Counted from the first letter of the stretch, positions 54,940 through 63,999 are shown. The stretch: 64,000 nt of DNA from Chryseobacterium potabilaquae (GCF_902728265.1 NZ_CACVBR010000014.1:20806-84805), one strand, 5' to 3'. Numbers and translations: made by a program. Notes: generated by a model from the letters alone, not told the origin.

Positions 54940-56271
54940 ATGCAATATATTGATAATATTATTTTTCTAGTCTTACTAGTTGCTGGTTTTGGGCTGTTTG
55001 GAAAAAGCCTGCAAAAGATATACAGAAACATTAGATTAGGTAGGGAAATCAAAAGAAATGACAAAAAAGAAGAGAGATGGTCTACTATGGCACGGGTTGC
55101 TATGGGGCAGAGCAAAATGGTAAAGCGTCCTGTCGCCGGAATTTTACATCTTTTTGTTTATATAGGTTTTGTTATCATTAATATAGAACTTGTTGAGATT
55201 ATTGTTGATGGCGTTTTTGGAACACATCGTTTTTTATCTTCAGTATTAGGACATAGTTTATACAACATATTTACTGCGACATTAGAAGTCTTGGCTCTTT
55301 TAGTTGTCATCGGAGTCGTTATATTTTTTATTCGTAGAAACTTCTATGGAGTAAAAAGATTGACAATGAAGGAACTTTTTGGATGGCCAAAGCAAGATGC
55401 AAATTGGATTCTGATTATTGAATTTGCCCTTATGATGGCTTTCTTTAAAATGAATGCTTCAGATTGGGTTCTACAACAAAGAGGCCTTTTACCAGAGCAT
55501 GGAAGTTTTCCAATCAGTTCTAACCTTTTAGGACCTTTGTTTAATGGTTTTGGTGATGGATCATTATTTTTTATCGAAAGAGCTGCATGGTGGTTTCATT
55601 TTGTGGGAATTTTGTTCTTTATGAATTATCTATATTATTCGAAGCATTTGCATATTATTTTGGCTTTCCCAAGTACTTGGTATGCGAATTTGGAAAAAAA
55701 AGGGAAGTTTAATAATCTAGATTCAGTGACAAAAGAAATCAAATTAATGATGGATCCTAATGCTGATCCATACGCTGCTGCACCTGCAGAAGGGGAAGAG
55801 GAAGCACCATCAAAATTTGGAGCAGAAGATATTTTTGATTTGAATCAAGTTCAGTTATTAAATGCGTACTCATGTACAGAATGTGGACGTTGTACTTCAG
55901 TTTGCCCGGCTAATATTACAGGAAAGAAACTTTCTCCGAGACTTATTTTAATGAAAACAAGAGATAGATTGGAAGAAGTAGGAAGAAATATTGATAAAAA
56001 CGGACAATTTGTAGATGATGGTAAAAAGTTATTAAATGACTATATCACAAAAGAAGAGTTATGGGCTTGTACTACTTGTAATGCTTGTACAGAAGCTTGC
56101 CCTGTCCTATTAGATCCTCTTTCTATTATTTTTGAAATGAGAAGATTCTTGGTGATGGAACAGTCTGCTGCTCCGCAAGAACTCAATCTAATGATGACAA
56201 ACGTAGAAAATAATGCTGCACCTTGGCAGTATAATCAAGCTGATCGTTTAAATTGGGCAAACGAAAATTAA
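54940..56271 (+). CDS. membrane-bound 4Fe-4S protein, heterodisulfide reductase-like
   Basis: 443 residues. The N-terminal half has about five membrane spans (including a NarI/HdrE-like section, GILHLFVYIGFVIINIELVE). The C-terminal half holds two ferredoxin-type motifs: C312 in CTECGRCTSVCP and C377 in CTTCNACTEACP. This corresponds to HdrC-like electron-transfer subunits fused to a membrane part. The next gene encodes a CCG-domain partner, so the two probably form one quinone-linked redox complex. Substrate unknown. It is downstream of mlaD by 9 bases, an order seen in other Bacteroidota. Confidence 0.88.
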   Translation: MQYIDNIIFLVLLVAGFGLFGKSLQKIYRNIRLGREIKRNDKKEERWSTMARVAMGQSKMVKRPVAGILHLFVYIGFVIINIELVEIIVDGVFGTHRFLSSVLGHSLYNIFTATLEVLALLVVIGVVIFFIRRNFYGVKRLTMKELFGWPKQDANWILIIEFALMMAFFKMNASDWVLQQRGLLPEHGSFPISSNLLGPLFNGFGDGSLFFIERAAWWFHFVGILFFMNYLYYSKHLHIILAFPSTWYANLEKKGKFNNLDSVTKEIKLMMDPNADPYAAAPAEGEEEAPSKFGAEDIFDLNQVQLLNAYSCTECGRCTSVCPANITGKKLSPRLILMKTRDRLEEVGRNIDKNGQFVDDGKKLLNDYITKEELWACTTCNACTEACPVLLDPLSIIFEMRRFLVMEQSAAPQELNLMMTNVENNAAPWQYNQADRLNWANEN

Positions 56272-56350
56272 TATAAGAATATTAATTAAATGTTGTGACG
56301 ATAAGTCTGAAAGATAGTATAGTTGTTACATTTTACATTACTAAATTACA

Positions 56351-57136
56351 ATGGATTTCAATATAAAAACAATGGCAGAATATGCTGCCGAAGGAAAATC
56401 ACCAGAAGTTTTATTTTGGGTAGGTTGTGCAGGGAGTTTTGATGACCGTGCAAAAAAAATTACAAAGGCATTTTGCAAAATATTAAATAAAATAGGAGTT
56501 GAATTTGCGGTATTAGGCCAAGAAGAAAGTTGCACAGGAGATCCTGCAAAACGTGCTGGAAATGAATTTATTTTCCAGATGATGGCTCTTACGAATATTG
56601 AAATTCTGAATGCCTATGAAGTAAAAAGTATTGTGACAGCTTGTCCTCATTGCTTTAATACATTAAAAAACGAATATCCTAGTTTAGGAGGAAATTTTGA
56701 GGTGATTCATCATACGCAATTTCTTAAAAAACTTATGGAAGATGGTAGATTGAAGATTGAAGGAGGAGCGTTCAAAGGAAAGAAAATTACCTTCCATGAC
56801 CCATGCTATTTGGGAAGAGCAAATGATGAATATGAGGCTCCAAGGGTTCTGCTTGAAAAACTAGATGCTGAATTGGTAGAGATGAAGCGTTGTAAAACCA
56901 ATGGTCTTTGCTGTGGAGCTGGAGGTGCTCAAATGTTTAAAGAACCTGAAAAAGGAAATAAAGATATTAATATTGAAAGAACAGAAGAAGCATTATCTTT
57001 TGAACCGAAAGTAATAGCTACGGGCTGCCCATTTTGTAATACAATGATGACTGATGGTGTGAAGCATTTTAATAAAAATACGGAAGTAGAAGTAAAAGAT
57101 ATTGTTGAGCTTCTTGCGGAAGCAGAAGATCTATAA
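56351..57136 (+). CDS. CCG-domain Fe-S protein, heterodisulfide reductase subunit B-like
   Basis: 261 residues with two CCG (cysteine-rich) domains. The first shows FWVGCAGSFDDRAKK and TACPHCFNTLKNEYP; the second has DPCYLGR, C187-C188 in LCCGAGGAQMF and GCPFCNTMM. Such domains bind noncubane or 4Fe-4S clusters in HdrB, GlpC and LutA. It begins 79 bases after its membrane partner at 54940-56271 and is ended by a terminator at 57168. LutA and glycolate oxidase subunits are related, but no dehydrogenase gene is near, so the oxidised substrate is unknown. Confidence 0.88.
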   Translation: MDFNIKTMAEYAAEGKSPEVLFWVGCAGSFDDRAKKITKAFCKILNKIGVEFAVLGQEESCTGDPAKRAGNEFIFQMMALTNIEILNAYEVKSIVTACPHCFNTLKNEYPSLGGNFEVIHHTQFLKKLMEDGRLKIEGGAFKGKKITFHDPCYLGRANDEYEAPRVLLEKLDAELVEMKRCKTNGLCCGAGGAQMFKEPEKGNKDINIERTEEALSFEPKVIATGCPFCNTMMTDGVKHFNKNTEVEVKDIVELLAEAEDL

Positions 57137-57167
57137 TAACATAAATAGTAAATATAATATATAGATG

Positions 57168-57194
57168 AAACTCAAGATTATTCTTGAGTTTTAT
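57168..57194 (+). terminator. terminator after the Fe-S gene pair
   Basis: A perfect 10-base-pair stem (57168-57177 with 57182-57191) followed by a short T run. Confidence 0.78.
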
Positions 57195-57253
57195 TGTTTA
57201 AAAAAGATTAAATCAATTATAATTCTTAATTTTATATTTTAAATTACTCAGAT

Positions 57254-57742
57254 ATGAAGATTGAAGAATCAAACATTGTGGAAACCAATGATTATAGAGT
57301 TATTATATATCCGGCCTCAAGACCTCTTGAAACAAAAGAAGCAAAAGTAATTACTGAAAAGTTATTTGATTTTCTTGCTGTATGGGCAGCACACGGGAAA
57401 TCACTTTCTTCTTCGTTTAAAATCGAGAAAAACCAATTTATTATTATTTGTGTAGATGAAGAAAAAGAAGCTGCATCAGGCTGTAGTATTGATGCTTTGG
57501 GAAAAGTAATGAAAGAAATTGATGAAAAGTATCAATTAGGTTTATTTGATAGAATGAAAGCAAGTTTCATAGAAAATGGAGAAGTAAAAACCTTGAAACT
57601 TATTGATTTTAAAAATAAAATTAGAAGTGGAGAACTTTCTAAAGAAATTGAGGTTTTTGACTTTTCAAAAAATACCTATTTAGATTTTTTGAGTCATTTT
57701 CTTTTACCTTTTGAAAAAAGCTGGGCTGCTTCTATTAAATAA
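57254..57742 (+). CDS. conserved flavobacterial protein, unknown function
   Basis: 162 residues, soluble. Recognisable family features are IYPASRPLETKEAKVI, FLAVWAAHGKSL, FIIICVDEEKEAASGCSIDA and a C-terminal YLDFLSHFLLPFEKSWAA. I know this family from many Flavobacteriia, where it is often labelled ABC transporter ATPase. It has no Walker A, Walker B or signature motif, so that label is not supported. The GCSID segment with its Cys is strongly conserved in my memory. A terminator follows. Function unknown. Confidence 0.82.
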   Translation: MKIEESNIVETNDYRVIIYPASRPLETKEAKVITEKLFDFLAVWAAHGKSLSSSFKIEKNQFIIICVDEEKEAASGCSIDALGKVMKEIDEKYQLGLFDRMKASFIENGEVKTLKLIDFKNKIRSGELSKEIEVFDFSKNTYLDFLSHFLLPFEKSWAASIK

Positions 57743-57754
57743 TAAAAGATAAAA

Positions 57755-57786
57755 GAAGAAGTGGAATATTCCGCTTCTTCTTTTAT
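57755..57786 (+). terminator. terminator before the polysaccharide genes
   Basis: An 11-base-pair stem (57755-57765 with 57770-57780, one G-T pair) with ATAT loop, followed by TTTTA. Confidence 0.82.
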
Positions 57787-57797
57787 GGATTACATTC

Positions 57798-58928
57798 ATG
57801 TTGAAAATACTTTTCCTAACAACAGCTCACCGATATGATGATGATAGAATATTTTATCATCAGGCAAAAGAATTGGAAGGAAAAGGATATCAAGTAAAGA
57901 TTTGCAGTTTGTGTTCGGATTACAATGGATGTATTGAGGGGATTGAAATCGAATCATATTCTATTTTAGAAAAAAGTTCAAAGAAAAAATCTGAAGTCTT
58001 CCAAGAAGTGATAAGATCATTTCTTCCGGATTGTATTATTTGTTCAGAGCCATTAGCCGTAATAGCTTCAAAGAGGTTTAAGGAGAAAAAGATGAGCATT
58101 ATCTATGATATTACAGAATGGTATCCTTCTTTTAGAATGCTTCAATCGTATTCATCCCTCTCAAGATTTGTGCATGCAATCAAGTTTTTTTTAATACAGA
58201 TATATGCGGGTGTTTGCAGTACTCATTTTATATTTGGAGAGGCATCAAAAAAATTTCCTTTGGCATATATTTTCCCTTTTAAAAAAAATATTCTTCTTCC
58301 TTATTATCCTCATCAGTCTTATGTAAAAGAAAGTATTAAAGAACTAAAAGATAAAGAAATAAATTTATGCTATACGGGGAGAATTTCCAAAGAAGATGGG
58401 ATAGAGAATTTTTTTAAAGCAGCTCATATATTCCGTCATAACAGGCCTGAAGTTGAGTTGAAAATGACTATCGTGGGTGCTCCTAAAAGAGTAACAGATA
58501 AAGATTATTTTTCTAATTTACTACAGGAATATAAGTGGGAAAATATAAATATTAAAAATTATGTCCCTTTTAAGGAATTTACTGATTCTTATGCCGATGT
58601 CGATATCTGCTTTGATCTAAGAGAGCGTAACTTTGAATATAATCATTGTTTACCTATAAAGCTATTCTATTATGCGGGATCAGGGAAACCCATTATTTAC
58701 TCACACTTAAAAGCTATTGAAAATCATATTGATATTTCAAAATTTGGATATCTAGTTAATCCAGAGGACGCCTATGCTATTTCAAAGTTAATTGAAAACT
58801 ATATTGATCATCCTGATCTGTATAACAAACATGCTCGCTTCGCAAGAAAACTATTTACAGAAAATTTTAATTGGGGTATAATACGGGATCTATTTACGAA
58901 CTTCATTAGGCAATCTATAAAGAAATGA
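57798..58928 (+). CDS. glycosyltransferase, GT4-like
   Basis: 376 residues with two Rossmann-like halves. The N-terminal half begins LKILFLTTAHRYDDDRIFYH with the HxxDDRIFY pattern seen in GT-B enzymes of this type. The C-terminal half starts at LCYTGRISKEDGIENFF and contains PIKLFYYAGSGKPIIYSH, the nucleotide-sugar-binding region. It should transfer a sugar to a growing surface polysaccharide; donor and acceptor are unknown. It begins 11 bases after a terminator and overlaps the flippase by 4 bases (ATGA), so the three genes to 61784 form one operon. Confidence 0.87.
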   Translation: MLKILFLTTAHRYDDDRIFYHQAKELEGKGYQVKICSLCSDYNGCIEGIEIESYSILEKSSKKKSEVFQEVIRSFLPDCIICSEPLAVIASKRFKEKKMSIIYDITEWYPSFRMLQSYSSLSRFVHAIKFFLIQIYAGVCSTHFIFGEASKKFPLAYIFPFKKNILLPYYPHQSYVKESIKELKDKEINLCYTGRISKEDGIENFFKAAHIFRHNRPEVELKMTIVGAPKRVTDKDYFSNLLQEYKWENINIKNYVPFKEFTDSYADVDICFDLRERNFEYNHCLPIKLFYYAGSGKPIIYSHLKAIENHIDISKFGYLVNPEDAYAISKLIENYIDHPDLYNKHARFARKLFTENFNWGIIRDLFTNFIRQSIKK

Positions 58929-60175
58929 AGTACCAATTGATTATACAGACTTTTATTTCAAGGTTTTTAATTTTAGGATTAAATTTTGGACTTGTAATAT
59001 ATTCTACCAATATGTGGGGAAGTGAAGGAAAGGGACTTATATCTATTATTATAGCCAATCTTTCCATAGTTTCTTTCATAAGCAATATTTTTTCAGGAAG
59101 TAGTACATCTTATTTTGCTTCAAAATTCAGGAAAGAACAAATTGTATTATATGCATATAGTTGGTCTGTGTTTGTAGGATGTACAGTTCCTTTTATTTTT
59201 AGCTATAGCTTGACGAAAGAATATACTTTTTATTTGATTATATTGTCTGTTATTTCATCGCTTCTTTCTACCAATATTAATTTATTTATTGGAATGAAAA
59301 ATATCAAGTTGTTTAATGTATATACTATTTTGCAGTTATTGATACAAGTACTTTTTATTGTTGTGATGGTATATGTTTTAGGAATGAAAAAAGTGGCTGT
59401 TTACTTCATAGCACAGATTATTTGTTTATTTGTTTTATTTGTTTCAAGCTCCATTCAACTATGGCAAAAATTGATTATTTCCCATCTTTATTTTTCTAAA
59501 AATATCAGAAATGATATGTTTAATTATGGTTGGAAAACACAGTTGAGTTCTTTTTTTCAATTTCTAAACAACAGATTATCATTTTTTTTTTTAGAATATT
59601 TCAGAGGCATTACCAGTGTTGGTGTTTTTTCTGTAGGAATCGCATTTTCTGAAGCAATATGGACGGTTAGCAGAAGCTTGGCATATGTTCTTTATTCAGA
59701 TATCATTAATAGTGATAATCCCAATCATATGATTGCGCAGACTAAAATTTCCTTGAAACTTAGTTTTTTGATGACACTTATATGTATCATTGGAATGTTG
59801 CTTATTCCTGCCTCGTTTTATACAATGGTTTTTGGCAAAGATTTTTATGAGACAAAGAAGATTATTTTATTCCTTTCTCCAGGAATCTTGGCGATAGCGG
59901 TAAGTAATATAATTGGATTTTATTTTGCGGGAATGAATAGACTTAAAATTTTAAATATTAAATCTATTGTAGGATTAGTATTTACTCTTTTAGTTTCTTT
60001 TTATCTTATTCCTCGATGGGGTATAATAGGAGCATGTATAATGACCTCTATTTCATATTGTCTTTCTTCTGCATTATTATTATGGAGCTTTTATCAATTG
60101 ACAGAGTTTCACTTTTATGATTTTTGGATTACAAAAAATGAAATAAGATTAATATTACAAAAACTAAAAAAGTAA
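58925..60175 (+). CDS. polysaccharide flippase (Wzx/MATE-like, oligosaccharide exporter)
   Basis: 416 residues with about 12 membrane spans and few charged loops. The N-terminal SRFLILGLNFGLVIYSTNMW and WGSEGKGLISIIIANLSIV segments, and a central VGVFSVGIAFSEAIWTVSR, are those of lipopolysaccharide O-unit flippases. It should turn lipid-linked sugar units across the inner membrane. It shares ATGA with the preceding glycosyltransferase and lies one base before the asparagine-synthetase-like gene. The initiating sugar transferase may be the one at 39531 (inference). Confidence 0.86.
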   Translation: MKYQLIIQTFISRFLILGLNFGLVIYSTNMWGSEGKGLISIIIANLSIVSFISNIFSGSSTSYFASKFRKEQIVLYAYSWSVFVGCTVPFIFSYSLTKEYTFYLIILSVISSLLSTNINLFIGMKNIKLFNVYTILQLLIQVLFIVVMVYVLGMKKVAVYFIAQIICLFVLFVSSSIQLWQKLIISHLYFSKNIRNDMFNYGWKTQLSSFFQFLNNRLSFFFLEYFRGITSVGVFSVGIAFSEAIWTVSRSLAYVLYSDIINSDNPNHMIAQTKISLKLSFLMTLICIIGMLLIPASFYTMVFGKDFYETKKIILFLSPGILAIAVSNIIGFYFAGMNRLKILNIKSIVGLVFTLLVSFYLIPRWGIIGACIMTSISYCLSSALLLWSFYQLTEFHFYDFWITKNEIRLILQKLKK

Positions 60176-60176
60176 A

Positions 60177-61784
60177 ATGAATATTAAACTTCTCCTAAAA
60201 GGAAATAACACCTATTCATGGACAAATTCTGAAAATTTATATTTTTTAGGATATTTTTTTGATTCCTATAATCAACTTTATAAGGGAGATAAGGCAATAG
60301 AGTTTATTCTTCAGGAATTAAAAGTGACAAATTTGGAAGATTTTTGTAATAGTATTAATGGTGCTTTTACTTTTATTATTATTTCTGAAAATGATTGTCA
60401 ACTAATTAGTGATAGTGTCAATTTTTTTCCATTATTCTATGGGTATGATGATGACAAATTAATAGTTTCTGATCAATGGAATGAAATTATTCAATATAGA
60501 AAAAAGTTTAAATTGAATAATAAAGCGGTCTATGAGTTTGAAACGGCAGGTTTTGTACTTTCTAATGAAACGCTAGAAGAAAATATTTTTAAAACAAATG
60601 CGAATCAGATTCTGAAAATTAATAGAATAGAAAGTGAAATAACCCAATATAAAAATTTTATTACCAATGATTTCTCTGATAAATCGTTTGATGAGTTGGC
60701 AGAAGAAGCGGAAGCAGTTATACTCAATATAGGAGATAGACTATTACAATTTTTAAACGGTAGAACGGCTGTAGTTCCGTTAAGTGGTGGTTTTGATTCT
60801 CGTCTTATCGTGAGTCTTTTGAAAAGGCTGAATTATAAAAAAGTAATTTGTATTACCTATGGAAAAGAAAATCCTGAGGTATTTTTGAGTAAAGCGGTTG
60901 CGAAAGAATTAGGATACGAATGGCATTTTGTTAATTATGCCCAAATAAATATTGATGAAATTCAATCGGGATCTTTATATCAAGAATATGTTGAATATGC
61001 ATCCAACGGATTTGCAATGCCTTATTTGATGGAATATTTTGCAGTTGCTCATTTAATAAAGAATGGTATTCTCCCAAAAGAATCTGTTTTTTTACCAGGA
61101 CATTCGGGTGATTTTTTAGGAGGTAGCTATATTAATAAAACAGTCAAGAATGAAATATCGTTTAAACGATTAGCCGCATTTATTGAATCAAAATATTTCA
61201 ACTTCATACAAAAGAATAATCGAAAGAGAAAATGGATACAAGATAGAATTGATAAAAGCCTTATACCTATAGGAAAATCTTTTATTCATGAGGGATATAA
61301 TATGACGATAGAAGAATGGGATATTCAGGAGAAGTTGGCTAAATTTATCTTTCATTCTTCTCACGTTTTTACTTTTTATCGGTTTGAGCACTATTTCCCA
61401 TTATGGGATAAAGAACTTGTTAATTTCTATAGAAATGTGCCTTTTAAGTACAGGGAAGGTAAAAAATTGTACGATTATGTTCTTGTAGAATCATTTTTTA
61501 CTCCTTTTTGCATTAACTTTCCCAAAAAAGAAGAATTGTCAGTTGCTGAATATGTCCATTTCTTCCAAAAAATAAAAGATGCCGTAAGATATTTCTTTCC
61601 CTGGAAAATGGTATTACAACGAATAAATAATGCCGATTGGCCTTATTATCAATTATTGACTCAAAGGATGATGAGATCCATTGAGGAGAATCAAGGAAAA
61701 CCATTTACGCATTTTAAAACATATAATGCAGTCATTTCTAACTGGTATATTCAATTTCTAAAAGATAAATACCGCACTTTTTAA
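60177..61784 (+). CDS. asparagine synthetase-like protein lacking the glutaminase cysteine
   Basis: 535 residues. The N-terminal region (about 1-170) has the Ntn amidotransferase fold (YFLGYFFDSYNQLYKGDKAI, GAFTFIIISENDCQLISDSV, PLFYGYDDDKLIVSD). It starts MNIKLL, so the catalytic Cys2 is absent and glutamine hydrolysis is not expected. The C-terminal synthetase domain keeps the PPi-loop S203-GGFDSR-209 and FLPGHSGDFLGGS. It should still adenylate a carboxylate and join an amine from another source, as beta-lactam synthetase-like members do. In a glycosyltransferase-flippase operon, amidation of a sugar or uronic acid is plausible but unproven. Confidence 0.83.
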   Translation: MNIKLLLKGNNTYSWTNSENLYFLGYFFDSYNQLYKGDKAIEFILQELKVTNLEDFCNSINGAFTFIIISENDCQLISDSVNFFPLFYGYDDDKLIVSDQWNEIIQYRKKFKLNNKAVYEFETAGFVLSNETLEENIFKTNANQILKINRIESEITQYKNFITNDFSDKSFDELAEEAEAVILNIGDRLLQFLNGRTAVVPLSGGFDSRLIVSLLKRLNYKKVICITYGKENPEVFLSKAVAKELGYEWHFVNYAQINIDEIQSGSLYQEYVEYASNGFAMPYLMEYFAVAHLIKNGILPKESVFLPGHSGDFLGGSYINKTVKNEISFKRLAAFIESKYFNFIQKNNRKRKWIQDRIDKSLIPIGKSFIHEGYNMTIEEWDIQEKLAKFIFHSSHVFTFYRFEHYFPLWDKELVNFYRNVPFKYREGKKLYDYVLVESFFTPFCINFPKKEELSVAEYVHFFQKIKDAVRYFFPWKMVLQRINNADWPYYQLLTQRMMRSIEENQGKPFTHFKTYNAVISNWYIQFLKDKYRTF

Positions 61785-61839
61785 ATGATTAAATATCAAA
61801 TTCTTCAGTTGTGTATTATTTTTAAAACTTGAAATAAAG

Positions 61840-61847
61840 TATATTTG
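61840..61847 (+). promoter_or_regulatory. -7-like box directly before the lipoprotein start
   Basis: TATATTTG fits TAnnTTTG but lies only 4 bases from the ATG at 61852. It is either a promoter giving a near-leaderless transcript or a chance match. Confidence 0.3.
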
Positions 61848-61851
61848 TCGT

Positions 61852-62352
61852 ATGAAAAATGTTTTTTGGGGATCATTGGTGCTTTTTTGCCTGCTTCTAA
61901 GTTGCAGAAGTGATGATGATTCTATTCAAAAAATAGATCAGATTATCAATCTTTATATGAGAAACGGTAGTGGTCAAGATTTGTTTAACAAAAAGACAGA
62001 AGGTTTTTTTACTTATACAGCTAATGATGTCTTAGGCGTAACGGATAATGCTCCTATATCGATTCCTCTTAAAGCTGATGCCGATTCTATTTTATATATG
62101 GAATATATTGCAAGTGCCAAAAGAGAATTAATTGACTCATTAAGTTCAGGGAATGATCAAACTTATCGGTCGAAAATAGCTTTGGCTTTAAGGAGAACTG
62201 TAAATAATGTCAACGATACGATTAATGATACATTAGAAATTCATTATCATTTGAGCCCAAGTGTATTTGAAGTTTCAAAGGTTTTTTATAATAAAAACTT
62301 GAAATTTACCAAACAACCGAATTCTCCGAATATCGTTACAATAGTTAAATAG
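61852..62352 (+). CDS. lipoprotein of unknown function
   Basis: 166 residues. A lipobox at SCRS (Cys near 18, in LLLSCRSDDD) marks an anchored envelope protein; the acidic DDD directly after Cys resembles the surface-export signal of Bacteroidota lipoproteins. The rest is soluble and rich in Asp, Asn and Ser (SIPLKADADSILYMEYIASA), with no family I recognise. A TATATTTG box at 61840-61847 lies only 4 bases from the ATG. If it is the promoter, the mRNA would have almost no leader. It precedes serS without sharing an obvious function. Confidence 0.72.
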   Translation: MKNVFWGSLVLFCLLLSCRSDDDSIQKIDQIINLYMRNGSGQDLFNKKTEGFFTYTANDVLGVTDNAPISIPLKADADSILYMEYIASAKRELIDSLSSGNDQTYRSKIALALRRTVNNVNDTINDTLEIHYHLSPSVFEVSKVFYNKNLKFTKQPNSPNIVTIVK

Positions 62353-62427
62353 TTTTTAAATTTGTAAATCTGTTAAGGCGATTACGTTATGTAATGTCCA
62401 ACATCTAATAACTAACATCTAAATAAA

Positions 62428-63699
62428 ATGTTACAAGTCAATTTTTTGCGCGAAAATAAGGAGCGCGTTTTAGAAGGCCTAAAGAAAAGACAATTCAAAA
62501 ATCTTGAGTTGATCGATGAGGCTGTTGCTACTGATGACCTAAGGAAAAAAATTCAGTTTGAATTGGATTCTCAACTTTCTGAAATCAATAAAATCTCCAA
62601 GGAAATTGGACTTTTAATGAAAGCAGGAAAAAAAGAAGAAGCAGAATCCGCAAAATCTAAAACAGCCCAATATAAAGAGTCGAGTAAAGAATTACAATCT
62701 CAATTAGATGTTCAAGAAAAAGCTTTATTAGATATTTTATACCAAATTCCCAATGTTCCTAGTGAATTGGTGAAAAGTGGAGTGTCTGCAGATGACAATG
62801 AAATAATTTATCAATCTCATGATGTGGAAGGACTTGGAGAAGGTGCTGTTCCACATTGGGAGTTGGCCAAAAAATATAATCTAATTGATTTTGAATTAGG
62901 GGTAAAGATCGCTGGAGCTGGATTTCCTGTTTATTTAGGTAAAGGAGCAAGATTACAAAGAGCATTGGTCCAGTATTTTTTAGATAAGAATATTGATAAA
63001 GGATATATGGAAGTAAACCCTCCTCATGTGGTAAATGAGGCCTCAGGATATGGAACAGGACAATTACCGGATAAGGAAGGGCAAATGTATCATATCGGGC
63101 TAGATGACCTATATTTGATACCTACTGCAGAAGTTCCGGTTACTAATTTGTATCGTGATGTATTATTAGAAGAAAGAGATCTTCCTATTAAGAACACTGC
63201 TTTTTCTCAGTGTTATAGACGAGAAGCTGGAAGCTATGGAGCTCATGTAAGAGGATTAAATCGTCTCCATCAGTTTGAAAAAGTAGAAATTGTAAGAATT
63301 GAAAAACCTGAAAACTCTTATGCTGTATTAGAGGAAATGGTGGAGCATATTAAAGAAATATTATCGGATCTTGAGCTACCTTATAGAGTTTTAAGGTTGT
63401 GTGGTGGAGATACGGGATTTGCTGCTGCTATGACATATGATTTTGAAGTATGGAGTGCTGCGCAGGAAAAATGGTTAGAGGTTAGCTCTGTTTCTAATTT
63501 TGAAACCTTCCAAGCTAATCGTCTTAAATGTCGTTATAAAGGAGAGGGAAAGTCCCAATTGGTTCATACACTTAATGGATCGGCTATGGCACTTCCAAGA
63601 ATAATGGCTGCTTTACTTGAGAATAATCAAACAGAAGAGGGAATTAGGCTTCCTAAAAAGATTGCTGAATATGCAAGGTTTGATTTAATTAGTGATTAA
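62428..63699 (+). CDS. serS: seryl-tRNA synthetase
   Basis: 423 residues, family length. The N-terminal coiled-coil arm (about 30-105) that holds the long variable arm of tRNA-Ser is evident (KKIQFELDSQLSEINKISKE). The class II core carries IPTAEVPVTNLYRD, motif 2 as FSQCYRREAGSYGAHVRGL with HQFEKVEIVRI, and motif 3 in NGSAMALPRIMAALLENNQ. It charges tRNA-Ser with serine. Monocistronic or with the lipoprotein; a strong bidirectional terminator follows. Confidence 0.96.
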   Translation: MLQVNFLRENKERVLEGLKKRQFKNLELIDEAVATDDLRKKIQFELDSQLSEINKISKEIGLLMKAGKKEEAESAKSKTAQYKESSKELQSQLDVQEKALLDILYQIPNVPSELVKSGVSADDNEIIYQSHDVEGLGEGAVPHWELAKKYNLIDFELGVKIAGAGFPVYLGKGARLQRALVQYFLDKNIDKGYMEVNPPHVVNEASGYGTGQLPDKEGQMYHIGLDDLYLIPTAEVPVTNLYRDVLLEERDLPIKNTAFSQCYRREAGSYGAHVRGLNRLHQFEKVEIVRIEKPENSYAVLEEMVEHIKEILSDLELPYRVLRLCGGDTGFAAAMTYDFEVWSAAQEKWLEVSSVSNFETFQANRLKCRYKGEGKSQLVHTLNGSAMALPRIMAALLENNQTEEGIRLPKKIAEYARFDLISD

Positions 63700-63713
63700 G
63701 AATTATCCTATAT

Positions 63714-63754
63714 AAAAATGGGCCTCTGAAATTTCTGAGGCCCATTTTTTATTC
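63714..63754. terminator. bidirectional terminator after serS
   Basis: A perfect 13-base-pair stem (63714-63726 with 63737-63749), loop TGAAATTTCT, flanked by T's on one side and A's on the other. It also covers the stop codon region of a minus-strand reading frame. Confidence 0.85.
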
Positions 63755-63907
63755 TGTTGTTATTATAATCTTTTGATCATTATTTTTAAGAGTAGGAGGA
63801 TTTTCTCCCAATATAGATTTTAGATCATATGTAATTTTTACTGTATTGTCATCAACTTTTGTAATCCAATCATGAGGGGCGGCAAGGATTCCTGCGTTAA
63901 ACAGCCA
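63749..63907 (-). CDS. short minus-strand reading frame, possible gene remnant
   Basis: A 52-residue frame from ATG at 63907 to TAA at 63749-63751. It contains GILAAPHDWITKVDDNTVKI and ends KIIITTE. The composition is protein-like (balanced charged and hydrophobic residues, TYDLKSILGENPP), and it ends exactly at the bidirectional terminator. This suggests the true 3' end of a once longer gene. In-frame codons upstream reach a stop after nine residues. I do not recognise the family. Confidence 0.35.
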   Translation of the reverse strand, partial: WLFNAGILAAPHDWITKVDDNTVKITYDLKSILGENPPTLKNNDQKIIITTE

Positions 63908-63912
63908 TCTTT

Positions 63913-63999
63913 ACTATAACATATTGAAAAACAAATTATTGAGATTTATTAAGTTACAGGGATATTAAATTCAATTTCTGGACCTTCTCTCTCCATGTC
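63913..63999 (-). pseudogene. minus-strand fragment at the window edge, possibly part of the same broken gene
   Basis: An open frame enters from beyond 64000 and reads DMEREGPEIEFNIP before CNLINLNNLFF and a TAG at 63913-63915. The first 14 residues look coding, the rest looks like read-through of AT-rich DNA. Just after the IP codons is a run of four C on the minus strand. A frame change there or a short deletion could explain two broken pieces with the frame at 63749-63907. Weak evidence; the upstream part is not visible. Confidence 0.2.

Noticed and set aside
57254..57742. ABC transporter ATPase label for the 162-residue protein
   Set aside because: No Walker A, Walker B or signature motif is present.
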